29,319 nucleotides of DNA, from contig DEQO01000164.1 of assembly GCA_002360495.1 (NCBI GenBank), positions 1 through 29,319 of the forward strand, given 5' to 3'. Position 1 is the stretch's first letter. The number at the start of each line of letters is the position of its first letter. The notes below the pieces were generated by a model. That model did not search any database, was not told where the DNA came from, and saw nothing but the letters and a program-made list of their open reading frames with translations. Shown here piece after piece: positions 15,719-23,737 of the stretch. The DNA is from Flavobacteriales bacterium UBA3364. Lineage in GTDB: Bacteria; Bacteroidota; Bacteroidia; Flavobacteriales_F; PHOS-HE28. The position numbers and the translations under genes are program-made.

Positions 15719-17269
15719 TTACTTGGTGAGCTCGGCGTTGCGGAAAGCCTCCTCCTCCGGAGTGAGCTTCTCGCCGTTACCGTGGTCGTTCACGTCGCCC
15801 TTGGTGTCCACCGCGCCAGCAGGCTTGCCATCAACTGCAGGGTCGGCCTCGAGCTTGGTGATCTTCTTGTTCGCCTCAGCGAGCTCCTTGGTGCTGGCCT
15901 CCAGCGCGGCGACCATCAGTTCCAGCGGGCTGGAACCTTCTTTCGCCTCGAGGCCCGTCTTCTTGAAGGCGGCATCGATCGCACCCTGCAACTCGGTGGT
16001 CGCCTTGGTAGCGGCGGTCAGGTCCTCGGCGGCCTTGCTGGCTTTTCCCTCGGCATTCGTGGCCTTCTTCTCGGCAGCGGTCACTTTGGCATTGGCCTCG
16101 GTCACCTTGCCTTCTGCGGCGGTGATGCTCGCAGCTGCATCGCCCAAGCGTTTCTGCTCGGCGGTATCCACGAACGCCACGTTCGTGATGTTCTTTTCAG
16201 CGAGCTCGGCATTCGCCTCGGCGATGTCCTCGCTCTTCACTTCCGCCTTGTCGGCGAACAGCGCGGCGGCCATGGCCACCAGTTTCGTCTTGATGCTCAT
16301 GATTGATTGGGGGTTCTCGGGTTGTTCTTCATCTTGCTTTGGAGCGAGGGTGCGGGCCAATGCGATCGCATCGGCGAGCGTTCCGAAACCATCGGCCAGG
16401 CCTGCGTCGATGGCATCCTGTCCCTGGTACATGCGACCCTGGAGGATCGCCGGGTCCTTCTTGTTCAAGCGGGCACCGCGGCCCTCCTGTACTGTTTCGA
16501 TGAAGAGCTGCGCGGTGGGGCTCATGCCCTCCTCGATCAGCTTGCTGTTCTCCTTCTCGCGGAGAGCACGCCAGTCCTCGTTCTTCTTCTCGCTCTCGGG
16601 CGCGTAGTACTCGCGGTACTTGATCCCTTCCTTTTCGAAGTAGGGGATGATGTCGAACCACGCCGTCATCACGCCGATGCTCCCCACCTCGCTGGTCTTG
16701 CCGTCCAGGAGGATCTGCGTGCAATTGCAGGAGCCCCAATAGGCCGCGCTCGCGGCGATGTGGTCCACCTGGCCGATCAGCGGTTTCTCGGCGGCGAACG
16801 CCTTCGTCGCTTCACCGTATGCTTCAGTGCCCCATACCTGGCCACCGCCGCTGAACGAGCGTTGGACAGCGGCCACCACGCGATCATCGCGCAGCAGCTG
16901 GGTGTAAACGGCGGCAAGCCGCTGTGTGCTGCAGACCTCCCAGTATGCTTCTTCGAATTGATCGGCCTCCTTCACGATCAGGCCGCGGACAGGGACCACG
17001 GCGATCGCGCCGGGCTTCACCTTGTCGTGTGCTCCTTCGTCCAGGCTGTGGACCATGGAGCCGTCGGTGTTGACGTAGTAATGCGCGCAACCGTACTTCT
17101 TCACGAACTCCGTGAACCAGTCCGCACTGCGCTCTTCTTCGCTCGGCAGGCCCATCGGAAGGCCATCCACGCCGGCGCGCGCCAACACCTGTTGCAGGTA
17201 GTTGCCACCCATACGCATGTCGAGTGCGTAGCGTGGCGAACCGAGGATCGCTGCGATGTGCCTTGGCAT
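15719..17269 (-). CDS. S49 prohead protease fused to coiled-coil scaffold
   Basis: 516 residues from ATG 17269, which follows element copy D. The N-terminal part is a ClpP-fold S49 (SppA-like) peptidase: likely nucleophile S174 in HIAASAAYWGSC, the downstream GSIGVM, and GRMYQGQDAIDAGLADGFG near residues 275-293, a hallmark of the family. From residue 324 (MSIKTKLVAMAAALF) a long Ala/Lys/Glu coiled coil (to about residue 460) makes a scaffold-like domain ending in an acidic tail. Phages such as lambda fuse the protease (C) with an in-frame nested scaffold (Nu3); the ATG at 16300 would give a separate 193-residue scaffold here. The major capsid gene follows directly. Confidence 0.85.
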   Translation of the reverse strand: MPRHIAAILGSPRYALDMRMGGNYLQQVLARAGVDGLPMGLPSEEERSADWFTEFVKKYGCAHYYVNTDGSMVHSLDEGAHDKVKPGAIAVVPVRGLIVKEADQFEEAYWEVCSTQRLAAVYTQLLRDDRVVAAVQRSFSGGGQVWGTEAYGEATKAFAAEKPLIGQVDHIAASAAYWGSCNCTQILLDGKTSEVGSIGVMTAWFDIIPYFEKEGIKYREYYAPESEKKNEDWRALREKENSKLIEEGMSPTAQLFIETVQEGRGARLNKKDPAILQGRMYQGQDAIDAGLADGFGTLADAIALARTLAPKQDEEQPENPQSIMSIKTKLVAMAAALFADKAEVKSEDIAEANAELAEKNITNVAFVDTAEQKRLGDAAASITAAEGKVTEANAKVTAAEKKATNAEGKASKAAEDLTAATKATTELQGAIDAAFKKTGLEAKEGSSPLELMVAALEASTKELAEANKKITKLEADPAVDGKPAGAVDTKGDVNDHGNGEKLTPEEEAFRNAELTK

Positions 17270-17283
17270 TGGGATGCAAAGCA

Positions 17284-17312
17284 CCCCGCACCGGCCCTGC
17301 GATAAAACGACA
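17284..17312 (-). promoter_or_regulatory. Start-associated element, copy D (degenerate second half)
   Basis: TGTCGTTTTATCGCA, exactly ten variable bases, then GGGG. The following CTTTCGTG block has diverged to TGCTTTGCATCCC before the ATG at 17269. It shows that the first block and spacing are kept more strictly than the leader. Located before the protease-scaffold gene. Confidence 0.7.
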
Positions 17313-17360
17313 CCCCTTGCGCATCAGGAGCGCCGGAATGTCGCGCCCGGCAAGACTTTC

Positions 17361-17416
17361 CGTTGTGCGCTGCGATAATTCCCGATCGAACAGGGTCCTA
17401 TTATCGCAGCACAACG
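17361..17416. repeat. Long inverted repeat between glycan cassette and head module
   Basis: CGTTGTGCGCTGCGATAAT (17361-17379) pairs with ATTATCGCAGCACAACG (17400-17416), 17 base pairs with a 2-base bulge and a 20-base loop. It lies 5 bases after the stop of the gene at 17422, so it may terminate that operon, although a U-tract is missing. Its arms contain TGCGATAA/TTATCGCA, the core of the five start-associated elements, and copy D lies about 50 bases downstream. Confidence 0.75.
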
Positions 17417-17421
17417 AAGCC

Positions 17422-18114
17422 TCAGGCCTCGTAGATGCAGGGCTCCGGAAAACGCTCCGCGATCCAGCGCACGAACTCGCTGCTCCGCTCCAGGTCAGGG
17501 CCGGTGCTGATGAACGGCACGCGCGGCTCACCGGCCCACACGTACACCTTGGGATCGCGCTGGTACGTTGTGATCACCGGGTTCGTGTTCCCGTACATCG
17601 TGCGCCACTGATATACCGATCCACTGCCGCCGAACAACTCGGCCATGGCCAGCACCCTGCTCTTGATCATCGGCAAGGGATGGTGGCTGTCGAAGTCGAG
17701 TGGTTGCGCGATGCCCAACTTTCGCAACTGGTGCAGAGCCTTTATCATAAGCTCGTAGTAGAAGGCCTCGAACCGGGGACCATCGGAAATGCGCTGCTCG
17801 ATGGTACCCCGGATGTATGTCGCCAGTGGAATGGCGTGATCCTCCAGGAAGAGGAAGTCGTCGTTCATCAGCGTGAAGCGATCAGGCACGGCCGGATCGC
17901 TGCACGCTTGTAGGAGCTTGTGCAGCTGGCAGCCAACAGGAGTGGGGTAGACGTCCGGGACCGCGATGTGCGTGACATTGCGCAGCCACGACGGACGCTC
18001 ACCGACGACGATGACCTGATCGTGCTGCACATGCCGGCATATGCTTCGCAGGCTGTAACGCAGCTCGTTGTTCTCCCACTTGCTGTCGGTACCGAGCAGG
18101 TAGAGGAAGGTCAT
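17422..18114 (-). CDS. Stealth-like sugar-phosphate transferase (230 aa)
   Basis: 230 residues. The N-terminal block ENNELRYSLRSICRHVQHDQ, then VIVVGERPSWLRNVTHI, and the acidic LMNDDFLFLED follow the CR2 pattern of Stealth proteins (nnELRySLRSi...P-Wl...nDD), enzymes that transfer hexose-1-phosphate in capsular polysaccharide synthesis. This copy has the central block but not obvious CR1, CR3 or CR4 regions, so it is a short or divergent form. It ends the four-gene glycan cassette, overlapping the previous gene by ATGA. It probably modifies a surface glycan, either of the virion or of the host. Confidence 0.65.
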   Translation of the reverse strand: MTFLYLLGTDSKWENNELRYSLRSICRHVQHDQVIVVGERPSWLRNVTHIAVPDVYPTPVGCQLHKLLQACSDPAVPDRFTLMNDDFLFLEDHAIPLATYIRGTIEQRISDGPRFEAFYYELMIKALHQLRKLGIAQPLDFDSHHPLPMIKSRVLAMAELFGGSGSVYQWRTMYGNTNPVITTYQRDPKVYVWAGEPRVPFISTGPDLERSSEFVRWIAERFPEPCIYEA

Positions 18115-19415
18115 GCCACTGCCTTCTGCAGGTATTCGGGGAAGCGTCGCTCGGCGAGCAGGCGGATCAGTCGTGCGTCCTTACACTGGTGGAAGAGCAC
18201 GGCATCCACGGAGATCATGGCGAGCAGTCGCGTGTCGGTATCGGTCGGTTTCCAGATCTGGTGGATGGTCTCCGCTTCCGCAGCGAGCGGAAATACCTCC
18301 GGCGCCGCATAGGTGTCAAAGGCCTGGCCACGACCCGGACCGAAGGTGCGTGAGTCCGGCGCCTTATTCGATGTGGCAAGCAACGGCGAGAGCTCGCGCC
18401 AGTTCGGTGGGTAAACACCCACGCCGGCCATGTGCTTGGGTTGGCAATCGAACTCGAGGTGACCCATGAAGGGCATGCCGCAGAAGAGATACTCGGTTTC
18501 GATGGTGCGCATCCAGCCGGGTTTCAGCGGCACGGTATCGGACTCGAGCCAAAGGATCGCAGCGCCAGGATAAGCGGCTGATGCATACTCCATGGAGCGG
18601 ACGAAGAGGTGCGAAGCCGATCCCGGATAGCCGCGTTCATGGAGGTCCGGCAAGGTGTGGAAGTCGATCTGGAACAGTTCGGGGAAGGGAAGCAGTTCGG
18701 CGCGGAGCTGGTTCTTCTGCTCTTCCGTGATGCGCTGCGTACAGGAGATCACCAGCGTGTAGCGTGACAGGTCACCGCCCGGACGGGAGCACAAATACGC
18801 CGCCCATCGCAACCACTCGATCGCATGCGGCATGTCCACATGGCTCAACCCGAGCACCGCGACCATGGGCCGTGCCTCCACCTTGGTGATCCACCAGCTG
18901 GTGCAGTCCGGTGTGGTCTCCACCTTCAGTCCTTCGGCGCGTGCGAATTCGCGAACGGCCTTGCGCACGCCGCACTCCAGGAACTTCGAACTCAGGTCGT
19001 AGTAGTCATGGCCGCCCAGTATCCCGCCGGCCTTGACCTTCGGCCACCACGCGCGGATGTCGGCCATCACGGCTTCATAGCGGTGGTTCGCATCGATGTA
19101 CACGAAGTCCAGCTGCCCATCGGCGAATTCGTCTACCGCGCACGAGCTGTACGTGCGATGGATCTTCGCGCGATCGCCGTACTGCGCAACGCGTGCTCGC
19201 GTGTCCTCCAGCGCTTCCTCCATGTCCACGGCGTTGCATCCATCGCGGTACACCTTCACGGGTTGATTTTCCCATGGATCCACAAGGTGCAGCACACCCG
19301 GCCACGATGCCAGGATGGCTTCGGAGTATTCGCCGAATAGCACGCCGACCTCCACACCTTCACCGGTGAGGCCGCGTTCGATCAAGTGCTGGGGAAAGTC
19401 AAGCCTGTTCTTCAT
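18111..19415 (-). CDS. SAM methyltransferase - glycosyltransferase fusion (434 aa)
   Basis: 434 residues from ATG 19415, which overlaps the preceding stop by ATGA; the longer open frame upstream is an Arg/Pro-rich shadow. Residues 1 to about 182 form a class I methyltransferase of the Methyltransf_24 type: E22-V-G-V-L-F-G for SAM binding, LVDPWEN at 44-50, VYIDANHRYE at 105-114 and GGHDYYD. Residues 184-434 are a GT-A-like transferase with a membrane-free Rossmann-type start (MVAVLGLSHVD) and an acidic ILWLESDTVPL (291-294) in the DxD position. The two parts together suggest making and methylating a sugar chain. The exact acceptor and sugar are unknown. Confidence 0.7.
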   Translation of the reverse strand: MKNRLDFPQHLIERGLTGEGVEVGVLFGEYSEAILASWPGVLHLVDPWENQPVKVYRDGCNAVDMEEALEDTRARVAQYGDRAKIHRTYSSCAVDEFADGQLDFVYIDANHRYEAVMADIRAWWPKVKAGGILGGHDYYDLSSKFLECGVRKAVREFARAEGLKVETTPDCTSWWITKVEARPMVAVLGLSHVDMPHAIEWLRWAAYLCSRPGGDLSRYTLVISCTQRITEEQKNQLRAELLPFPELFQIDFHTLPDLHERGYPGSASHLFVRSMEYASAAYPGAAILWLESDTVPLKPGWMRTIETEYLFCGMPFMGHLEFDCQPKHMAGVGVYPPNWRELSPLLATSNKAPDSRTFGPGRGQAFDTYAAPEVFPLAAEAETIHQIWKPTDTDTRLLAMISVDAVLFHQCKDARLIRLLAERRFPEYLQKAVA

Positions 19416-20833
19416 TGGGGATGGCAGAATATGTCGAACTGTGGTCCGTTCTCGATGCCGTCGATGCGGTAGCCGCGATCGCGCAACCAGGTGTAGATCT
19501 CGTCGGCCGTTGCGCCCTGGCGTTCCAGTGCGCCGATGTTGATCTCCAACACCATCACCGGCCGGCAACGGGAAATGGTCTGTGCTGCACCGCGGAGGAT
19601 GCCCAGCTCCATCCCTTCGGCGTCGACCTTGATCAGCGCGCAGCGCTCCAGGTCGAAGCTGTCCAGCGTTACGATGGGGATGCCTTCGCCGGGCACCAGG
19701 TGGCTGGCACCGACGTTCGGGTCCAAGGCGATGCCCATCATGGCGGGGAATTCGCCCAGTCCCTGGTTGATGCACTGCACGTGACCGTGACCGATCATGT
19801 TGCGGATCAGACATTGGTAGGGGAGGGCGTTCGGTTCGAAGGCCAGCACCCTGCCGCCATCAACGCCGCGTGTGGCTTTGGCATACGCCTCGGTGTGATC
19901 ACCGATGTACGCGCCCACATCCACCACCACGTCTCCGGGGCTGATGTAGGAGCACACCTTGTCCATGAACACGCGATCGAAGTCCAGGCGGCATTGGTCC
20001 TCCACCCATTTGCTGATGTGCGTGTCGCCTTCGATCACCCAGATGCCCCGGTTGGTGCAGCGGATGTGCGGATCATGCGAACCCGTGAGCATGCCCTGGA
20101 TCTCGGGCAAATGGTCCGCCACCGGTGCGTGGCTCCAGAACTGCCGCGTGTTGTAAATGCCCTTGGGCCAGTGCGCGGTGGTGACCACGCCGGCGGCATC
20201 GCGATTGCGATCGATGAAGTGGTAGTGGCGCTGCTCCTTCTCGAAGGCATAGCGCCCGAGCGCGTTGAACTCGCTGAATTTGCGGCCCACCGCATGGCAG
20301 TTGCGCAGGTACGCTTCCGCATCGGTATGGCGTTGACCGATCAGGTACGCGCGCAAGCCGACGTAGGTGACGCGATGCAGGATGAAGGGGAAGGCCTGCA
20401 TGAACTCCTGATCGCAACGCATGCCGAGCGCGTGCTCGGTCGCTGCTTTCCACACGATCGCATCGGTGATGTCCGTGTAGTATGCCCACAACCACGTGGG
20501 CTTGCCATCGGTGAGGTAATCGGCGATGTGCGTCGGCTCCTTGATGAAAACGTCGCTGTCGATATGGCAGATCAGTTCCGCATCGGTGAACGTGTCCGCG
20601 TGCATCTTCACCCACTGCTGCCACATGTATCCGGCCCCCGGCCAGTCCGCGATGTAGACCATGCGCACCTGTGGGAACTGCCACAGCATGGCATCGAAGA
20701 CCGGCCGGTCCTGCTCAGGTGCAACGGCGATGATGTGCCGGTAACCCTTCATGTTGCGGATGAGGACCTGCACGCTCCAGCGGAACCATTGTGCATCCTT
20801 GGCGTAGGTGACGTAGAGGATATCGGTGATCAT
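19412..20833 (-). CDS. Glycosyltransferase - FkbM methyltransferase fusion (473 aa)
   Basis: 473 residues from ATG 20833 (ATGA overlap with the preceding gene). The N-terminal domain has a GT-A-like beginning (DILYVTYAKDAQWFRWSVQV) and a D92-S-D94 metal-binding DxD in ELICHIDSDVFI. The C-terminal domain (from about residue 295) is an FkbM-type methyltransferase: VVVDVGAYIGDHTEAYA (SAM loop), FEPNALPYQC, and IKVDAEGMELGILRGA at 401-416, followed by VMVLEIN. FkbM enzymes methylate sugar hydroxyls. With the reversed fusion next door, the phage encodes two bifunctional sugar-transfer and methylation proteins. Confidence 0.8.
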   Translation of the reverse strand: MITDILYVTYAKDAQWFRWSVQVLIRNMKGYRHIIAVAPEQDRPVFDAMLWQFPQVRMVYIADWPGAGYMWQQWVKMHADTFTDAELICHIDSDVFIKEPTHIADYLTDGKPTWLWAYYTDITDAIVWKAATEHALGMRCDQEFMQAFPFILHRVTYVGLRAYLIGQRHTDAEAYLRNCHAVGRKFSEFNALGRYAFEKEQRHYHFIDRNRDAAGVVTTAHWPKGIYNTRQFWSHAPVADHLPEIQGMLTGSHDPHIRCTNRGIWVIEGDTHISKWVEDQCRLDFDRVFMDKVCSYISPGDVVVDVGAYIGDHTEAYAKATRGVDGGRVLAFEPNALPYQCLIRNMIGHGHVQCINQGLGEFPAMMGIALDPNVGASHLVPGEGIPIVTLDSFDLERCALIKVDAEGMELGILRGAAQTISRCRPVMVLEINIGALERQGATADEIYTWLRDRGYRIDGIENGPQFDIFCHPQ

Positions 20834-21504
20834 GGCCAGCCCAGTGCTTTGCGTGTGGTGTAGAGGTCCAGGTCGTGTTGCTTGTCCTTCCGGTTGCGCT
20901 CGTACAGATCGTCGTCGGGAACGGCGCCCCTCCATTGCGGATGCTCGTCGCGGCACAACACCAGGTTGAAGCGGATCATCTTGCAGGCGCCCATGGCGCG
21001 CTCGGTGTACTCGTCATCGCAGCGATAGCTCCGGTATCCGGGATGGTAGATGTGGCCCATCCGCTCGTAGTACAAGCGGTGCATGATGCTCATCGTGCAC
21101 AGGCGGTGCTGGCGGCCATCGTAATACCACAGGCATCCGTCGCCAGTGGGGAACCAGGTGGCCATGTCCTCCCGGATGATGGCATCGAACCGGTCCTGCT
21201 CGGGGAACATGTCGTCGCTCGCGGCCATCACGATATCCCACTCGCCGGCCGCGAAGAGGTCCCTGTTCATTGCACCGATCTTGGTGGTCCGCGGCGCGCG
21301 GCACACCTCAAGGGCGATGCGTTGGTCCTTCAGCTGGCGCTCCAGCTCCGGCGTCATCGTGCGATCATCATCGTCCGCACTGATCACGATCTGGGTGTTC
21401 AGTGGGTCGGCGCACAGATCCGAGAAGCGCCGCACCACCTGCAACAGGTACTGCGGCCGCTCGCGGCTGGGGATCTTGATCAGGAGGCGGGCGCTATTGC
21501 TCAC
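20830..21504 (-). CDS. GT2-like glycosyltransferase (224 aa)
   Basis: 224 residues from GTG 21504 (a TTG at 21510 overlapping the tail-fibre stop as TTGA is equally possible). The start LLIKIPSRERPQYLLQVVRR is typical of GT-A family 2-like enzymes. S-A-D-D-D-D near residue 44 and the AASDDMFPEQ block (DxD position) follow, with GYRSYRCDDEYTERA later. It is the first gene of the glycan cassette, directly behind the tail-fibre gene, suggesting coordinated expression with the receptor-binding protein. Confidence 0.7.
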   Translation of the reverse strand: MSNSARLLIKIPSRERPQYLLQVVRRFSDLCADPLNTQIVISADDDDRTMTPELERQLKDQRIALEVCRAPRTTKIGAMNRDLFAAGEWDIVMAASDDMFPEQDRFDAIIREDMATWFPTGDGCLWYYDGRQHRLCTMSIMHRLYYERMGHIYHPGYRSYRCDDEYTERAMGACKMIRFNLVLCRDEHPQWRGAVPDDDLYERNRKDKQHDLDLYTTRKALGWP

Positions 21505-21506
21505 GA

Positions 21507-22868
21507 TCAACGCAGGTAGAAGATCACGTTGCCCACCACGGGATCGGCCGTTGCATCACCGCCGGACATCAGCACGCGGATGAACACGGGCGCCTTGGCG
21601 CCGGCAGCGAGCGGGATCCACGACGTCGCGATCGTGTTCGCCGTTACCATCGAGCAGGACACCTCCGATGTACCGATATCGAGGAAGTCACCGGGCGTGG
21701 CACTGCTGGCGGTGTAATAGCGCAGGATCACCTTGGGCGTGTTGGGGGACGCGGACCCCACGCACACCTGCGCCACCATCATGATCTCGCTGAAATCCGT
21801 CAGGTCCATCTTCGTGCAGGCCGTCCCGTTGGTGGTGGGGAACAGGCCGAGTGCCGATGGCTGGTTCGTCAGCGTACCACCACCGGAGATCGTCACCGGT
21901 ACTTCGATACCAAGGTTGGCGCGGGCAGTGGTCGGGCTGGCCACATCGCTCAGGTTGTTAGCAGCGCGCAATACACCGGCATCGAACGTCCACTTGCTGG
22001 TACCATCGCTGATGAAGCGACGGAAGCCGTAGGCGGCGGAAATGGTCGCGGTGGTGGTCCCGTTGATCGTATCGCTGCCAGCACGCGTCACCACGAGCGT
22101 ATTCGTGGTGGTCACGCTACCGCTGAAGTCCGCAACGACCAATTCAAATCCGGCGGTGACTGCATTGGCAGCGGGCAGCGTAACCGTGCGGCTCGCGCTC
22201 ATCGTACCGATCTGCGCCACCACCTTGTCTGTTGCGACCGCTGTGGTGTTCGCATTGGAGAAGGTGGTCACCTTGTCGATGCCCAGGTTCGCCCGGGCGA
22301 CAGCCGCACTCGTAACGTCGCTCAGGTTGTTCGCAGCACGCAGCACGCCTGCGTCGAAGGTCCACTTGCTGGTACCGTCGCTTACGAATCGGCGCCAGCC
22401 ATGGGCGGCGGAGATCGTCACACTGGTGGCACCGTTGATCGTATCGCTGCCAGCACGATCCACCACGATGGTGTTCGTTGTGGTGACCGTCCCGCTCTCG
22501 TCCGCCACGATGATCTCGTGCCCTGCTTGCACCGCGTTCGCTGCTGGCAACGTCACTGTGCGGCTGGCGCTCAGCGTACCGATCTGCGCCAGGTAGCGTT
22601 CTACTCCAGTGCATGCGTACGCCGCGTTGCTGAACGTGCTGCGCTGGTCGATGCGCAGGCCCACGTGCTGGCCAAGGTCCGCGAACAGCGTGCTGTTGTA
22701 AGCTGCGCCCGTTCCCACTTTCACGCGATACCGAGCAATGTTATCGGTGCCGGTGATCACGCCATCCTGCACAATGATCAGTTGCCCAGCGAGCAGTGTC
22801 GGATTGGCCGAGACCATATCCGTGTGCGTGGGAAAGGCCAGTTGGATGGTGCCGTCAAGGATGGCCAT
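21507..22868 (-). CDS. Tail fibre / receptor-binding-like protein with two internal repeats
   Basis: 453 residues. The N-terminal domain (MAILDGTIQLAFPTHTDMVS and so on to about residue 75) resembles phage fibre head-attachment domains with ARYRVKVGTG. Residues 94-197 and 218-321 are two copies of one module (AQIGT-SASRTVTLPAANAV, RAGSDTING, SDGTSKWTFDAGVLRAANNL, ARANLGI), 124 residues apart. A distinct C-terminal beta-rich domain (residues about 325-453, ending VVGNVIFYLR) probably binds the host or is decorated. It follows the preceding gene by 3 bases. The repeat structure is typical of fibrous phage proteins. Confidence 0.75.
   Translation of the reverse strand: MAILDGTIQLAFPTHTDMVSANPTLLAGQLIIVQDGVITGTDNIARYRVKVGTGAAYNSTLFADLGQHVGLRIDQRSTFSNAAYACTGVERYLAQIGTLSASRTVTLPAANAVQAGHEIIVADESGTVTTTNTIVVDRAGSDTINGATSVTISAAHGWRRFVSDGTSKWTFDAGVLRAANNLSDVTSAAVARANLGIDKVTTFSNANTTAVATDKVVAQIGTMSASRTVTLPAANAVTAGFELVVADFSGSVTTTNTLVVTRAGSDTINGTTTATISAAYGFRRFISDGTSKWTFDAGVLRAANNLSDVASPTTARANLGIEVPVTISGGGTLTNQPSALGLFPTTNGTACTKMDLTDFSEIMMVAQVCVGSASPNTPKVILRYYTASSATPGDFLDIGTSEVSCSMVTANTIATSWIPLAAGAKAPVFIRVLMSGGDATADPVVGNVIFYLR
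21906..22589 (-). repeat. Tandem intragenic duplication in the fibre gene
   Basis: Module 1 (22589-22278) and module 2 (22217-21906) code for about 104 similar residues each. Blocks such as SDGTSKWTFDAGVLRAANNL are identical while others differ, so the duplication is not recent. Confidence 0.85.
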
Positions 22869-22871
22869 TGA

Positions 22872-23669
22872 TCAAGGTGTTGGGTCCATGAATGAGGTGT
22901 CGTTGCCACCAGGCATATCATCGCGGATACCGGTGAAGGACACGATGCCGGCAGCCGTGAGTACCTGCGCTTGTTGGGTGGGGGAGAGCAATGCCCAAAT
23001 AGCTGCGCCCGTTTCTGGTTCGAGCAGTTCAGCGAGCGTTTCGCAATCGCATAGGCTGGCTTCGGCAGCGGCCAGTTGGGGACCGCTCAGTAACCCTTCG
23101 ATGGTAGCCCAACTCGCTTCCGAGATCTGCGTGGCCAGCGTCGGGCAGCTACCTGGCGCTCCCACTGCAGGCGGGTCCGCTTCATAGAACGGGCACATCC
23201 TCCGCCGCGTCACCTCCACCACCAGGGCATAGGAATTCCTGCTGCCCGATGCGCCCGGGACGGTGCCGTGTTCCAGCTTCACAACGCGCACCATCGCGGG
23301 CTCCTCCTTGGTGCCCATCACCTTGATCGTGCCGTTCATGTCGTGGTGCAGCACCACGCAGCGGATCGCTTTCATCCGCCACAGCCCATCGAGGAGCAGG
23401 GGGCGGTCCTTCGGCAGCAGCAAGGCACAGCTGGCACGGCTCACTTGCGATCCGCCCAACACCTCCCATGCCTCAGCGAAGGCCTGCGTCCACTGCGTGC
23501 CCTTGATCTCCCGCCAATAGCCGGTCTCGGTAAGGGTGATCTCCGCGAGCGTGCCGTTCACCTCGTTCGGGAAGGTGTCGATGTCTTCCACCGGCACCAC
23601 CGTCAGCTTGCAGCCACCCGCCGTGTTCGGCTCCTGGATCGTATCGATCGTGGTGGGCAGCGTGAGCAT
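22872..23669 (-). CDS. Unknown phage protein upstream of the fibre gene (265 aa)
   Basis: 265 residues from ATG 23669 next to element copy E (a GTG two codons earlier at 23675 is alternative). The N-terminal two thirds look like a compact alpha/beta domain (LTVVPVEDIDTFPNEVNGTL; CVVLHHDMNGTIKVMGTKEE). A Cys-containing linker (CPFYEADPPAVGAPGSCPTL) leads to a helical C-terminus. Position directly before the fibre gene suggests a baseplate or tail protein. No family was recognised. Confidence 0.7.
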   Translation of the reverse strand: MLTLPTTIDTIQEPNTAGGCKLTVVPVEDIDTFPNEVNGTLAEITLTETGYWREIKGTQWTQAFAEAWEVLGGSQVSRASCALLLPKDRPLLLDGLWRMKAIRCVVLHHDMNGTIKVMGTKEEPAMVRVVKLEHGTVPGASGSRNSYALVVEVTRRRMCPFYEADPPAVGAPGSCPTLATQISEASWATIEGLLSGPQLAAAEASLCDCETLAELLEPETGAAIWALLSPTQQAQVLTAAGIVSFTGIRDDMPGGNDTSFMDPTP

Positions 23670-23670
23670 G

Positions 23671-23710
23671 GCCACGAAAGTCCCCGGTCACGGCTTGCGA
23701 TAAAACGACA
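23671..23710 (-). promoter_or_regulatory. 40-bp start-associated element, copy E
   Basis: TGTCGTTTTATCGCA, ten variable bases, GGGGACTTTCGTGGCC, then the ATG at 23669. A REP-like palindrome (23713-23727) abuts its upstream side. It marks the 5' end of the tail-fibre and glycan gene group. Confidence 0.75.
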
Positions 23711-23712
23711 CC

Positions 23713-23727
23713 CCCGCCTACGCGGGA
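23713..23727. repeat. REP-like palindrome next to element E
   Basis: CCCGCCTACGCGGGAA is a near-palindrome related to the copies at 2288, 25481 and 26628, here touching element copy E on its upstream side. It is also just past the stop of the gene at 23738 and may help end that transcript. Confidence 0.5.
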
Positions 23728-23737
23728 AAGGCCCGGT

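Noticed and set aside
17361..17416. Integron attC site
   Set aside because: The folded arms with a bulge recall attC, but the ends do not match the core sites GTTRRRY/RYYYAAC and no integrase gene is present.
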